From Diploptera punctata (lineage: Eukaryota > Arthropoda > Insecta > Blattodea > Blaberidae), in contig JASPKZ010007424.1 of assembly GCA_030220185.1 (NCBI GenBank), forward strand, positions 62,001-126,000: DNA of 64,000 nucleotides. The letters are read 5' to 3'. Positions within the stretch are counted from its first letter, which is position 1. Each line of letters starts with the position of its first letter. The notes beneath the pieces are model-generated. The model worked only from the letters and a program-made list of their open reading frames with translations. It was not told the origin of the DNA and did not search any database. The position numbers and the translations under genes were made by a program. Below are positions 1-10,460 of this stretch, piece by piece.

Positions 1-296
1 TTGTTCAAGTGTCAACAAACTTTCTAGGAAATAAGAGGGCAGAAAACTATAAGGATCTTGTGGCAAATCTTCTGCACTGCTATGATGTCCTTAAAGTTAC
101 ATTTCTTAGGTTCTTGGACTTTTTTCCTAATAATTGTGGTGCTGTAAGCAACGAGCACGGGGTACACTTCCACCAGCAAATTTTAAACATGAAAATGAGA
201 TACCAGGGAAAGTGGAGTGCATCAATGTTAGCCAGTTACTGCTGGACACTAATTAGGAAATCACCAGCAAAAAATTACAAATGCCAGGCAAAGTGA
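1..296 (+). pseudogene. C-terminal remnant of a multicopy arthropod ORF of unknown function
   Basis: Open from the window edge, about 95 residues. It contains FLGNKRAENYKDLV, then LDFFPNNCGAVSNEHG, FHQQ, RYQGKW and SMLASYCWTL. I recognise this as the C-terminal block of a large uncharacterised protein family present in many copies in insects, spiders and Hydra; the usual wording is close to GAVSDEHGERFHQDI and KRYQGKW. A second, more decayed copy lies at 15010-16110. The expected MSLKxHFLxSH segment is shortened here, so this is probably a broken copy. High copy number suggests a transposon origin, but I know of no demonstrated function. Family identity rests on recalled motifs, not a search. 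Confidence 0.55.
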
Positions 297-530
297 CCTT
301 CCTCCAAGGGATAACAACAAGGTAAATACATGCATAAGCTTATATAGATAATAACGTAAAGTTAGCATAACTTCAAAACGAGAGCTAATCTTTCATTTTC
401 ATTAACATTTTCGTTATCAACACACCCGAAAACATACAGATTAGCTGTTTCCATGCCAGTTACAGAAAAAAAGTAACATTTTGTTGGCTAGTGTAAATCA
501 ATACTAGTAAAATTCATGGTGATTTTCCGT
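297..530. other. AT-rich spacer, nothing recognised
   Basis: No coding similarity or repeat structure is visible between the ORF remnant and the foldback that follows. Confidence 0.5.
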
Positions 531-625
531 TGAGGTATTAGTTCACAGTAATATGATGTACAGTTAAAAACTATAATATGTAGGTCCGTCTCCTCAACTT
601 AAGTTCTTTTAAAACTCTGTAGGCC

Positions 626-649
626 TTTCGGGACTAGTCCCATCATCAG
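626..649 (-). ncRNA. Hammerhead-ribozyme-like core, PLE family 1 left arm
   Basis: On the minus strand: CTGATGA, a perfect hairpin GGGA-CTAG-TCCC, then GAAA. Mirror of the core at 861-884. The consensus core is intact but helix III is not obvious, so activity is unproven. Confidence 0.45.
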
Positions 650-860
650 CAGAATGCATTAGGTCCGTTCTTGTTGACCCTTGTTGAAGCACTCCATTCT
701 CATTCCAATGAGAATAAATATACTGGAGGAAATCGCAATCCTAAGAGAAATCAACAGCAACCTGATTCTCAATGAATACACACCTAATCCACACAATCCT
801 CTGTACAAAATTCTCACAACCAAGTCAGTGCTTCAACAAGAATGGACCTAATGCATTCTG

Positions 861-884
861 CTGATGATGGGACTAGTCCCGAAA
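861..884 (+). ncRNA. Hammerhead-ribozyme-like core, PLE family 1 right arm
   Basis: CTGATGA, the GGGACTAGTCCC hairpin, then GAAA. PLEs are known to carry hammerhead motifs near their ends; helix I and helix III pairing is unclear here. Confidence 0.45.
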
Positions 885-1049
885 GGCCTACAGAGTGTTA
901 AAAGAACTTAAGTTGAGGAGACGGACCTACAAGGTAACTATATTATAGTTTTTAACCGTACATCATATTACAGTGTAAATCAATATGAAAAGTTCATACA
1001 CACCATTTTTCTTATATAAATATATATAAGAGTGTTAGTCGATAAGAAA

Positions 1050-1900
1050 TTCCTCTTTTTTTTTTCTTTTAATCATCAAGTAAATTAAATGCAATTTACA
1101 TAGACAATTAATTTGTCACTTTTCAACATAATCTCCACAGTTTTGGTCCACCTTTAACAAGGACATGTATTCTATTGTGGTAAAATGCCGGTCTTACTTC
1201 CTAAGTCATTAACACAGCCACCTCATCTTCAAAGTTAATTCAATAATGAGCTTCCTTTAGTGACCCAAACAGATGGAAGTCAGGGCTAAAGGGGAGATGA
1301 GGCAAGATTTCCCATCTAATTTTTACAGTCTCTTCAGTAACGTAACGACTGGTGAGTGGTCTTTCATTGTCATGCAAAAGTAGAACATCAGCCATAGTTT
1401 TTGTTGAACAAACTCCTGAAGACATGCTTTAAGCCTTTTGAGGATGTTGACTTATTGGATAGAATTTATTATGCATCCCTGATCCAGAAAATCAATCAAA
1501 ATCACACCCTCTGCATCCCAAAACACTGTTGCCATAACTTTCCATGTCGATTACACAGTTTTGATTTTTTATTCCTCAACAAGGTTGTGTTATGCCATTT
1601 CACTGAATGCCTCTTTGATTCAGCTTCGAAAAACATGAATCCAAGTCTCGTCTCCAGTCACAATTTTTCCCAGAAACTTCTCTTCCTCCAAATTGAAGTG
1701 CAGCAAGAATTGGAGGATGTTGTTTTTCTTGTCTGTTTATTCTGGTCAGTTAATATTCTTGGTATCCATTGTAAACAGATTTTTCAGTACCAAGTGTTGA
1801 ATATATGACGGAGATAATGTAACACAATTAATTTGTTGACACCTGGGGTCATCACGAATGAACTCATTGACTTGTGGAGTCAGTGCAGTTGCTGGCTTGC
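1050..1900 (-). pseudogene. Decayed mariner (Tc1/mariner) transposase
   Basis: The minus strand gives, across several frames: GDETWIH near 1641-1658 (first catalytic Asp), KVMATVFWDAEGVILIDFL, then an open stretch at 1240-1425 with DVLLLHDNERP (second Asp) and LPHLPFSPDFHLFGSLKEA, and finally GDYVEK near 1120-1142. These are in family order for a DD34D mariner transposase. The usual SPDLAPSD(Y/F)HLF has lost about five residues and with them the third catalytic Asp, and frameshifts separate the blocks, so the copy is dead. Terminal repeats were not resolved. Confidence 0.75.
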
Positions 1901-2105
1901 TGCTTCACTTTTCGTCGGTTTGTATACCGCCATATATGAAAATCTTTTATAGGGTTATTTTCTATAAATTTTTATAGATACTATTTCAGGTCAAGGTGCA
2001 ATTTATATTTAAATGGTGATGGATTACAATATAATATTAATTAAACGGAATATGAAGTTAAATTTTATATGAAGGTGGATTTAATAGTAATATTATATAG
2101 ACTAT

Positions 2106-2444
2106 ATGTCCACCGCTGTGGTCTCAAGGTAGCGTGCTGCCTTGTCACACAGCGGGCCTGGGTTCGATCCCTGGTCGGGGCAGTTTCTGGGTGAGGTTTT
2201 TATAGGGGTTTTTCCTCATCTGTAAGAGAAATGTCAGGAAAACTTTAAGGCCCGAAAGGTCCCCGAAATCATATGGCCATCATCATCCTTTACCATTATC
2301 ATCATCACCATCATCCTTCACCGGTGTGGAAAGCAACGGGAAGCTACTACACCTACACAATTCCCTAGTAAAGCTGCAAAACATAGCATGGAAATGCTAT
2401 GATTGCAGTGAAGGACCTGCCTTCGGGCAGAATTACTATTATTA
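2106..2444 (+). repeat. tRNA-derived SINE, family A, with TSD
   Basis: The 5' part has pol III promoter-like boxes: TGGTCTCAAGGTAGCG (A-box-like) and GGTTCGATCCC (B box). A conserved body follows ('gtcaggaaaactttaagg', 'cccgaaatcatatgg', 'caccggtgtggaaagcaa', 'tgcagtgaaggacctgcctt') and an ATT-repeat tail. The 13-bp sequence TTATATAGACTAT flanks it at 2093-2105 and 2445-2457. Further copies are at 42344-42675 (+) and 47098-47365 (-). Confidence 0.85.
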
Positions 2445-2457
2445 TTATATAGACTAT

Positions 2458-2850
2458 TAATTTGATTTTGCCAATGTTTTATTATAGTGACAAATCCATT
2501 GTCTAATAGAGCTAACATCCTCTGTTGCATCATACACATTTTTCAGTCTTTCATGAATGAAAATGGGCGTTTCAGCTTCTGCATTCAAGAATTTAATCAT
2601 AGAATATTGTTTAATATGTATGTCGATATTAGCCATTTTCCTAGAGGATGCAGTGTTGCCACCTGTTGATTTGGGAAGTTGTTACTGCTATGGATTGGAG
2701 AAGATTGTAGGAATTGCTCTAAATTAAATTTTCTTCACATTTAAGGAGAGGACATTACTTATTGACTGACCCTCATATATAGTATAATAATACAAATATC
2801 TTTTTTAAAATTTTAATCACCCTTATGTTAAATTGGCTTGTTTAGAATTA
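2458..2850. other. AT-rich spacer, nothing recognised
   Basis: Only short open frames without recognisable domains. Confidence 0.5.
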
Positions 2851-3008
2851 TTAATAACTAGAGACCGGATTATATGCAACATAACAAGCTCGAAATATGC
2901 ATGAAGAATGCTTAAAATATGTCAAGATATGCAATACCAAATAATAGAAAAAACATAATAATTATTACTTTATTAGATATTTTATTTCTAAATTAACATA
3001 AGTAGTAT

Positions 3009-3140
3009 TTTTATTATTAATTAAATAAAAATAAAACATAGTTTTATTTGATTTTCATATTTATTATATAATTCAGTGACAGCTGTTTCGGTACACTGTA
3101 CCTTTTTCAGACATGTTAACAAAATTAACAATATTAAATA
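3009..3140 (-). repeat. Solo PLE terminus (family 3) inside the hAT element
   Basis: Nearly identical to the outer ends of the palindromic PLE at 16323-18443, including 'ttatttgattttcatattta', 'aattcagtgacagctgtttc' and 'cagacatgttaaca'. No coding part accompanies it. It lies within the hAT, so it entered that element or an ancestor of it. Confidence 0.75.
3078..3110 (-). ncRNA. Hammerhead-like core, PLE family 3 solo end
   Basis: Minus strand: CTGAAAA, hairpin GGTAC-AGT-GTACC, GAAAC, then AGCTGTC. The core box has drifted from CTGAAGA seen in the full copies, so probably inactive. Confidence 0.35.
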
Positions 3141-3255
3141 TATATATATATATATATATTTTTTTTATTATCTATTTACTAATATATTAGCATTTATCAC
3201 TGATAAATTATCAATCAGTAATCAGGCAAAAGTATTGTTCACAAATTAAAATATT

Positions 3256-3612
3256 CTACATTTTGCTACTATTATAAACAGAAACGATCAGGTACTGTTC
3301 CAAATATTCGGTAGTAAGGTTGTGTCTTCGATCGCTCAAAATATGTTTATAAACAGAAAAGGGTCGTTCTACGTCAACTGAAGTAAATGGGCAGTATTTG
3401 AATTTGGGTGCTATTCTGGCACTCATTATTTCTGGCAAAAGCTCACCCATCCCATTTATAAAACTATTAATTTGACACAAAGGTTCAAAGCCTGGGTTAT
3501 TGTTCAAAATGTTTTCAAACTTTTCCTTAAGTTTGCTTGGGAATCCCTCCGGCAATATGGAGTTCAGTTGATGGATTTTATCCATTAACTGAATAAATCC
3601 AGTCAATGTCAA
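3256..3612 (-). pseudogene. hAT transposase C-terminal dimerisation region
   Basis: 118 residues, with KFKYCPFTSVDVERPFSVYK, ILSDRRHNLTTEYLEQYL and a short acidic tail. This is the C-terminal hAT dimerisation module, where the transposase self-associates after the catalytic core. Closely comparable residues occur at 50468-50794 (YKYAPLTSCKVERSFSINK), so the two hATs are one subfamily. The catalytic DDE parts and the zinc finger are missing; upstream sequence on this strand (3613-3880) shows only frame-broken remnants. Non-functional. Confidence 0.8.
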
Positions 3613-3929
3613 ACCTTGAGTTTCAAGCTTTTTAATAGTTGCAGGTGTATGGAAAAAATGAGTGCTAATTACAGCTGTTTTTTTTTAATTACTGGAATCG
3701 TTCAATACTTCCTTTCACTGACAAACTGCCAAAGCTTCTGCACTATCAAAATTGTTTAATACTCTTTTGATAGCCTCGAAATGTTCATTGTAAGACAACA
3801 CAGATTTTTAAAATGTTGTAAATATAGCACGAAAATATGTGTTATCACTAGTTTTTAGTTAAAATATGCAATAACAGGTGAAAAAAGGTCTAAATATGCA
3901 AATGCATATAATAGGTCTCTATTAATAAC

Positions 3930-4244
3930 TAATGGATTCAGGTAGAAAACAGCTAAGTCTAGATTAATAAATTTTGCAGTAGAACAATTTTTCTCAATGT
4001 CATATAAAATAGAATAAGGTTCAGTCAAATGGTTGAGGAGATTGATGTCACATGTATTCTGTATTATATAATGTAATAATAACCTCAACTTGTGTCCAAC
4101 TCAGGCTCGGGTTGAGGGATATTCTATTTTATAGAGTGACTCTAACCTCATGTAACTTTTACCATGCATTTTATTAGTACTAACAATCTTTCTATGTAAA
4201 TATCCCTTTTATTACCATATGATAGATTATTTATTATTATTAAA
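3930..4244. other. AT-rich spacer
   Basis: Nothing recognised. Confidence 0.5.
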
Positions 4245-4740
4245 AAATAAAAATCAAATGAATCATGAATTCTTCTTACCTCATACATCTATGTTCTTTA
4301 ACATAGAACCGCATGTATTGTACACATAGCTAACTTAAATGGTTTTGGTGAAGACATAATAAAGAAGAAATTAAAGAAATTTAAACAAGACAGGTTACAT
4401 GAATACACCACTCGGCAACATATTTCCAAGAAAGATGCAAATTTCAAGAAATTTACTTATCATCCAGAATCATAACAAATTTCAAAAGATTTACAAAAAA
4501 TTGAATATAACATTGGCTCTGATTAACAAATTCAGCCTGGGTAATCTTCTGTTAACTAATAAAAAAGTTAACACTCCAGACAATAAAAAATTTGGAATTT
4601 ATCAAATTAATTGCAAAGATTGCAATAAAGTATATATAGGAAAAACAAAAAAGGAAATTGGACACTCACAAAAAGGAACACTTTAGAAACATAAAAAATG
4701 GTGAAATTTAAAAGTCAGCACATAGTTTATTAGTATTCCC
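4245..4740 (+). pseudogene. Truncated PLE with GIY-YIG nuclease (family 7)
   Basis: A short inverted 3'-end piece at about 4255-4310 ('ttcttcttacctcata') precedes plus-strand coding sequence. The 95-residue frame at 4399-4686 has KFQKIYKKLNITLA, INKFSLGNLLLTNKK and GIYQINCKDCNKVYIGKTKK. The last is a GIY-YIG endonuclease start with a Cys pair between the two motifs, as in PLEs. It closely matches 60300-60540. The reverse transcriptase is absent and the frame breaks after KKEIG, so this is a dead fragment with the usual small inverted piece at its head. Confidence 0.75.
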
Positions 4741-4744
4741 AACT

Positions 4745-5694
4745 TTATTATACGTTTGATGTTTTTATTATAATATGTATTTATTATTACATTAAATCAG
4801 TGTTGTTTCTCTGTTTACAGTTTCCACTTCCTTCTGTTTAAGAAGTTATTTTCTTCCAATCCTCTTCTTTTCATGGCTTCAGTATTCCAACTGTGTTAAG
4901 GTCATCCCAATCTCTTACCTCCTGGTGGTATCAATTCTAAAATCTTCTTGGGTTGTACACCCTAACCGTGTGCCCATACCAACATATTATAGTTCATGTC
5001 AGTAAAATCATATTACAATTGCCTTCTCATTTTCCCCAGGCCTGTTTCATAATCCACAAGGAGGTGAAATCTCAAATTTGGCAAAATTGTGTTTAGTTCT
5101 TCTTTTCCTGAACTCATCAAATGAGATTGGAATTTTCTCTTTAATAAATCCATAATAATTTTATGAGATGTAGATATGGTTTATGAAGCCTGACATTGTA
5201 TATTTATTTTTTATAATGTTTTATGAGTTATTTTAATAGTAAACCTGAACTTATGAAATACTTGATTATTAGTGTTACAAAATTACCAAATCTTTATATT
5301 CTTATAAATAAAATTCTAACATATTCAGTCAAAAAATTAATATAAACAGTCTTCCATCTTCTGTGAAAAAAAAAAAGCTCAAAAGAATGATGAGAAGAGA
5401 CTTCTGAAATAATAAAAAACCATAATTCCTCATCACGATCCTATCAACAGAAATAAGGCATTGATGTCATGTATGAGAAGTTGTCACTAAACAAATCATT
5501 CTCAGTTCAGTTTGAACAGCTGTTTATGCATTTCAAGGCTTACTCATTCATGATTGTTTCTTAATGACCTTGACAACCAGGAAATTGCTTACCATTCAAC
5601 TCTTTATCTTTTGATTACAAATATCAATCTTATCTTGAACTATTATAATATGAGGTTTAATTTATATTTGAAATAAAATATTCTTTACACCTGA
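4745..5694. other. AT-rich spacer, nothing recognised
   Basis: No domain, tRNA or clear repeat boundary seen in about 950 bp. Confidence 0.5.
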
Positions 5695-5872
5695 CCTCAT
5701 ATCCAGTTTTCTAATTAAACCGGTTTCAAAACCTAGGCAACCACCTAGGTAATTTCACGACTGATGTTCTGTCGTCCAGGAGAACTGCTTCTAACAGACA
5801 GAACATCGGTCTTGAAATTACTGATGATGAAACCTCCTAGGTTTAGAAACTGGTTTAATTAGAGGAAAATAC
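5695..5872. repeat. Foldback of two PLE ends (family 2)
   Basis: 'tctaattaaaccggtttc', 'aaacctagg' and 'aatttcacgac' on the left recur inverted on the right as 'gtcttgaaattac', 'cctaggtttagaaac' and 'tggtttaattaga'. Between them 'gatgttctgtcg' and 'gacagaacatcg' also pair. The element is only the two ends joined head to head, with no coding remnant. Confidence 0.6.
5821..5850 (+). ncRNA. Hammerhead-like core, PLE family 2
   Basis: CTGATGA, hairpin AAACCT-CCT-AGGTTT, then GAAAC and TGGTTT. The consensus box is exact and stem II is perfect. Confidence 0.45.
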
Positions 5873-6729
5873 AGTGGGGACTTGATTCCTGGCACCTGCA
5901 AGGGAATTGATCAGAACTCTCAAAATGAACAGTAAAAGCAACAATACAAGTAGTGAAGCTTCGACAGACCAGCAATTGATTTATACGAAGGTCATTTTAC
6001 CAATTGCGAGCTAAGTTCCAGTTATACTGTAAAAAAACTTGCATAAGATATTACTCTGTCTATTTAGGGAACCATGGTGCTACTTTTACCTGCCATATGA
6101 CTAAATTATGTATGATAGAAACCTTGTTCTTAGGCAACATTATATTGTACGAGAAATAAGACTGAATACAAGGTAAGATGGTGCCAATAATTAGGAACTT
6201 CCATTTCTTATTTATTTATGATAAAAATTTATATATATGCTTACCTAATTAGACGTTTCTGCTTTTTGTATGATGTCAATAGATGTTCTTTATTTGAAAT
6301 TTCCTTATGAGCAGAATATATGCTCTATGCTTACTCACCTGTAAATTCTGATGTTATTTTTACCTCATTCTCAATGGCTAATGTAGGATATTTTTCACTA
6401 ATCTGTTTGAAAACATTAAAAATAATTTGTTTCTCTCCACTTTTCAAATGGTTTCATTTCCAATGTTGTAAGAAATTATACAGAAAGCAGCCATTTTGAA
6501 ACAGTAGAAATGCTGACTTATTCGTGGCATGCATAAGAATATAATAATGCTAATTTAATCTATTAAAATTGTAATTATATATTTTTTTATTTCCTTCATT
6601 TTGAGTATTAGAGAGTGAACTACATTTTCTTATACACTTAAAGGTAAAACCATTATTTAACCATTAAAAATGCAGTCATACATCTTGTTTGTTTATATTA
6701 CAACTGGAACTTAGCTCAGAAGATAGGTT
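5873..6729. other. AT-rich spacer
   Basis: Nothing recognised apart from a short ATG-started open stretch near 5925-5990 that has no convincing splice donor. Confidence 0.45.
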
Positions 6730-7620
6730 TTGACCTATGCAACTGTGGACCATGATAGAATTTCCATACTTATTGCATCTTTTCAAAATATTCTCCTGAC
6801 ACTCTATACTAGTACATCATTGCATCCTCTGAAACCACTTCTAGAAACAGCCATGCTACTCATTCTCAGACATTTCACCCAGTTCCTGCAAGTAGTCAAC
6901 AACAGCATTTACTGGGCTGGGAAAGGTGTCCATGCATGTGATTCTTCAGGAACAAGTAGGAGTCACATTGTGTCCAGGTTGAGTTTTTAGCCTGAAATAT
7001 TCTTTATTTTCACAGCCGTCTTTTCTAGAAACTGAATTGTTACATTGGGTGTGTAAGAAGAGGCCTTATTCTTGAGCAGAAGTCCCCAAAATCTATTTCT
7101 TGGCTACTTCTAGATTTTTATGGATACTTTGAGAAGACAGAATTCTATCTACTGTTTATTGGTAACTGTCTTCTGATAGAGGATCAGATGACAGTTGCCA
7201 CATGATCACTTGTTAAGAAAAAAGTGGTCAGTATTTTCTTCCCAATACTCATGTTCCTCCTGACCTTAGTTAGAGGCTGCTCATCTGTAAAGATCCAGAT
7301 TGATGAATGGCGCTTTGTTTCAGGAAAATACGGTAGATCCAAGTTTCATAGCCTCTTACAAAGTTGAATATCTCCAGTATTTCTCTGCACCGTTCCATCC
7401 TACTCCATTTGTTCCCTTCTGACAAGAGGTGTGATATCCATCAAGAAGAATTCTCAAATGTTGATGCAAGATGGTGGAAAAACTTGGCAAACTAATCCCT
7501 AGTGCCCCCTCAGTGTCCTTGTAGCATCTTCCTCAAGCACAGCAGAGTACTGTTGTTGGCCTCCCACTTCTCTTATCATATGTAAGTCTTCCCCTCTTAA
7601 ATTCAGCAAATCAGCATAAA
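6730..7620 (-). pseudogene. Decayed mariner-type transposase
   Basis: Minus-strand translation in shifting frames gives GRPTTVL near 7545-7564 (DNA-binding linker), a helix resembling LGISLPSFSTILHQHL, FTDEQPLTKVRR, NKASSYTPNVTIQFLEKTAVK (where mariners have DNA(P/S)xHTxxVTxxFL), CDSYLFLKNHMHG and SGEYFEKM near 6775-6802. Order and spacing fit a mariner with the C-terminal G(E/D)YFEK ending. The catalytic Asp around NKASSYT appears replaced by Asn-Lys, and stops are frequent. Independent of the copy at 1050-1900. Confidence 0.55.
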
Positions 7621-8672
7621 GCTGTTGAATCCAAAAGAGTAAGGTCCACAAATACTTGTGACTCATTTAAAATCATATTAAATACTCTCCCTCAAGCTCC
7701 ATACGTCACAATGCCCATAACTTTACAAAGCTATTGCTCAAAAGAAATCCTTTGTACCTGCCATGGTTTTGACGTTAAAGGATAGGGCTTTGAAGTGGTC
7801 AGTGGTGTGATGTATGAAGATGATTCCAAAGTTCTGCACACTAAAAGATGGAATTGAAAAATATTATTTATTTTACTAAGTACCTTTATAGGTCTTCAAT
7901 ATAATCTCCATTTTTCCTTATGACAGCTTCCCATTGTGGTGACAAATTCTGTATCCAGATAGGACACCTTCATAGTTGAACTGTCTGATGACTCAATGGT
8001 ACCAAAATGTTCCCTATGGTTTCTTCAATTTGTGGAACAAATCAAAGTCAAATCTTGTATCCAGGATTTATCTGTTGCAACATACCTTTTTACATGATAG
8101 TGTGTTCTGTCGTACTTACAGCAAAGCGACCATGATTGAAAGTTCAATTTCCTAAATTTTGGGGTTGCCAATCTATAAATAATTATATTATAAATTGCCT
8201 ACCTAGTGCAGGAAGTAAAACCACTGCCCTTTATGTATATTACGTGCAATGATATATAAAAATATATCCAGAAGGTATTGTTAATATACATTCTATGAAA
8301 AAAATCATTGCATTTTAAATTAATCAAACTTTTAATTAAAACAATATAAAACAATAAATTCATACTTGCTACCATTTTATCCCTGATTGGTGTCATGGCC
8401 TGCTGTAGTCTCAACTAAATTATTTTTGGCATATACAGTATAAACCTTGACTAGACTATTAATGTTAGTTGTTTCTAATGAATGGAGATATTTCCAACAA
8501 AGATGTTATTATTTTACTATTATTTATTCTTTTGAAGAACCATCGTGCAAAAAAATAATGTACAATGCATGTTTGTGAAGTGTTTTACAGAATCTCAGAA
8601 ATTAAAAACCTCGTTATTGCTTGATTTTTAATCATTTCATCACTTCTGTAAAAACCACTTCCCAACCTCGCA
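7621..8672. other. Spacer; possible transposase tail around 7850-8090
   Basis: The minus strand at 7850-8090 reads NGDYIEDL and PIWIQNLSPQWEAVIRK, faintly like a mariner C-terminus. It is too weak to call. The rest is AT-rich and featureless. Confidence 0.3.
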
Positions 8673-8684
8673 TTGTAATATACT

Positions 8685-9993
8685 TACTTACTTACTCACT
8701 GGCACTATCGAACCCGTAGGTTCATGGCCGCGCGGACATAAGCTCTCCATACATCCCTATCCTGAGTTAATGTTTTCCAATCATTCCCGGTATAAATCTA
8801 CTTCCCTCAAATCATAGTTAATGTTATTCTCATTCTCCCACCTCAATTCTTGGTCTACCAACTTGGCGTTTTCCCCTCTGGCTTTCCTACAAGAAGCGTG
8901 CCATGCACATCTTTCATTCCCCATACGTGCAACATGTCCCGCCCATCGCAGTCTACGAGACTAAACTGTTCTTATTATATCCTGCTGGCTTTCCTATAAA
9001 GACCATGTAGTTTCATTGTTATGTAGTCTTTTTCATTCACCTGTCTGTTCAATCTCTCTTTGGTCCAACATTTTTTTTAAGAACTTTATTCTCAAAAACT
9101 CGTAATCTCATTTCCTTCCCCTTTCCCCCCCCTTAAAGTAAGAGTCCATGTTTCGCACCCATATAATATAACTGGTAGAATAATGGTTTTATATATTTTC
9201 AGCTTAATGTTTTTTGAAAGGAGTTGGGACATCAAGAGTCTCTGCAATGCATAATAACACGCATTTCCAGAATTGAGCCTATGTTTAATTTCTTTGTACA
9301 TCTCATTCCTATTTGTGATTACTGTTCCTAGGTATTTGAATTCAGCCACTTCCTCAAAATTTCCCTCATTTGTCATTAGCTGTCCATTTCCATTATATAA
9401 TGTATTTCTACGTGTGACCATATATTTAGTTTTATTGATATTTACTTCCAGTCCTAAGTTCTTAGTGTTACTCAATAGTGTGTGCGTATTGTCCTTCAGT
9501 ATCTCCTCACTATCGGCCAACAATACTACATCATCAGCATAAACTAACAGTTTATTAATACCATTCAGTTGTAAGCCTTCCTCATTCTCTAAAGATTTAA
9601 TGGCATGCTCTAGTACAAAATTAAATAGTAGAGGAGATAGTGCATCTCCTTGCTTCAACCCATTCTGGATTTCAAAAGTGTCCGAAAACTGTTTGCCTAC
9701 ACGCACCCTACTCTTTGAGCCATTTAGACACATTTGTATAAGTCTAACTAACTTTTTAGGAATTCCGAACTCCAGCAGGATACTATATAACTTCTCCCTC
9801 TTAATTGAATCATATGCTTTTTTGAAGTCTACATATAGTTGATGTACAGTACCATTATATTCCCATTTGTTTTCTAAAATCTGTCTTATACTAAAAATCT
9901 GATCTGTTGTAGACCTGTTTCTTCTAAATGCACATTGATGATCTCCTAGAATGTCATCAATATAGGGAGTAAGTCTGCTTACTAATATATTTG
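8685..9993 (-). mobile_element. 5'-truncated LINE (family L1x), copy a, with 12-bp TSD
   Basis: Coding for the second half of a non-LTR reverse transcriptase. The 213-residue frame at 9092-9733 has NGLKQGDALSPLLFNFVLEH, the catalytic YADDVVLLADS, the thumb FKYLGTVITNRNEMYKEI and LPVILYGCETWTLTLR. The C-terminal domain continues frame-broken to 8690. The 3' end on the minus strand is a (GTAA)n tail. TTGTAATATACT flanks it at 8673-8684 and 9994-10005, showing target-primed insertion with 5' truncation. The clade looks RTE/jockey-like; I cannot fix it without a tree. The first catalytic Asp lies outside the copy, so it is dead. Confidence 0.85.
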
Positions 9994-10019
9994 TTGTAAT
10001 ATACTATTTCAGAAATTAC

Positions 10020-10460
10020 TTTTCTTCTGTTTGGTAAGGCAGATCTAATTCTTTTATGATTCTCTTTCAGTTGCTTTCTACTCTTTTCTCTGATGATGAG
10101 GAACCCATCTGGCATAAGCTTTTCTCATCTATAAAGTTTCAGTGATGATTCTGTAAACTGAAGTGACAAACATTCTGACATGTTATTTGTTGATCCTCTT
10201 TCAAAATGTCATTAACAACAATGTCAGATGTGTAGTGTGTTGCACTTGTTGGGTTATCCTCAGTACTTACCGAACCTTCACAGAAATTGTGCTATGATCC
10301 ACTATAGTATCCCCACACACCTTTCATAAGTTTTCTGAATTTCAGTTGGGTTCTTTCCTTGTAAAGTTTCAATTTTGATGTAGAATCGTGGGTTGCTATC
10401 TGATTCAGTTTCCTCATCAATTTTAAAGCTAGAGCATAAGAGTCAAAACTAACCAGTAGA
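10020..10460 (-). pseudogene. N-terminal mariner-type transposase remnant
   Basis: The minus strand reads RFYIKIETLQGKNPTEIQKT, then EDNPTSATHYTSDIVVND, ILKEDQQITCQ and LQNHH. This parallels the N-terminal helix-turn-helix region of SETMAR-like mariners (YIKxxxLxGKxxxEI, then a GRP-type linker and VRxLIxxDRRxT). Stops and frameshifts interrupt it and no catalytic part follows. Confidence 0.5.

Larger units (their letters stand above)
531..985. repeat. Foldback of two PLE ends (family 1)
   Basis: The left part (about 535-665) recurs inverted at about 845-985: 'ggtccgtctcctcaactta', 'ttaaaactctgtaggccttt' and 'gcattaggtcc' all reappear as reverse complement. The 170-bp centre reads, in one frame, LEEIAILREINSN and ILNEYTPNPHNPLYK, which resembles the C-terminal tail of PLE proteins. 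Each arm carries a hammerhead-like core. The same end sequence recurs at 35938-37370, split by a piggyBac element. Interpreted as a short palindromic PLE insertion reduced to its 3' ends. Confidence 0.6.
2859..3921 (-). mobile_element. Internally deleted hAT transposon with TIRs and 8-bp TSD
   Basis: The left end TAGAGACCGGATTATATGCA and the right end, read inverted as TAGAGACCTATTATATGCA, form terminal inverted repeats. Both sides are bounded by the identical octamer TTAATAAC (2851-2858 and 3922-3929), the 8-bp duplication typical of hAT. Inside are the C-terminal part of a transposase on the minus strand and a PLE terminal fragment. At 1063 bp it is too short to be autonomous. A related, longer element is at 50209-52300. 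Confidence 0.85.

Noticed and set aside
5925..5990. Short ATG-started exon candidate
   Set aside because: No convincing donor site and no family resemblance.
7850..8090. Third transposase C-terminus on the minus strand
   Set aside because: Only NGDYIED-like words with many stops; not enough to call.
9273..9842. Plus-strand hydrophobic-looking frames over LINE copies (also 13275-13523, 31379-31996)
   Set aside because: Reverse-strand shadows repeated at each LINE copy.
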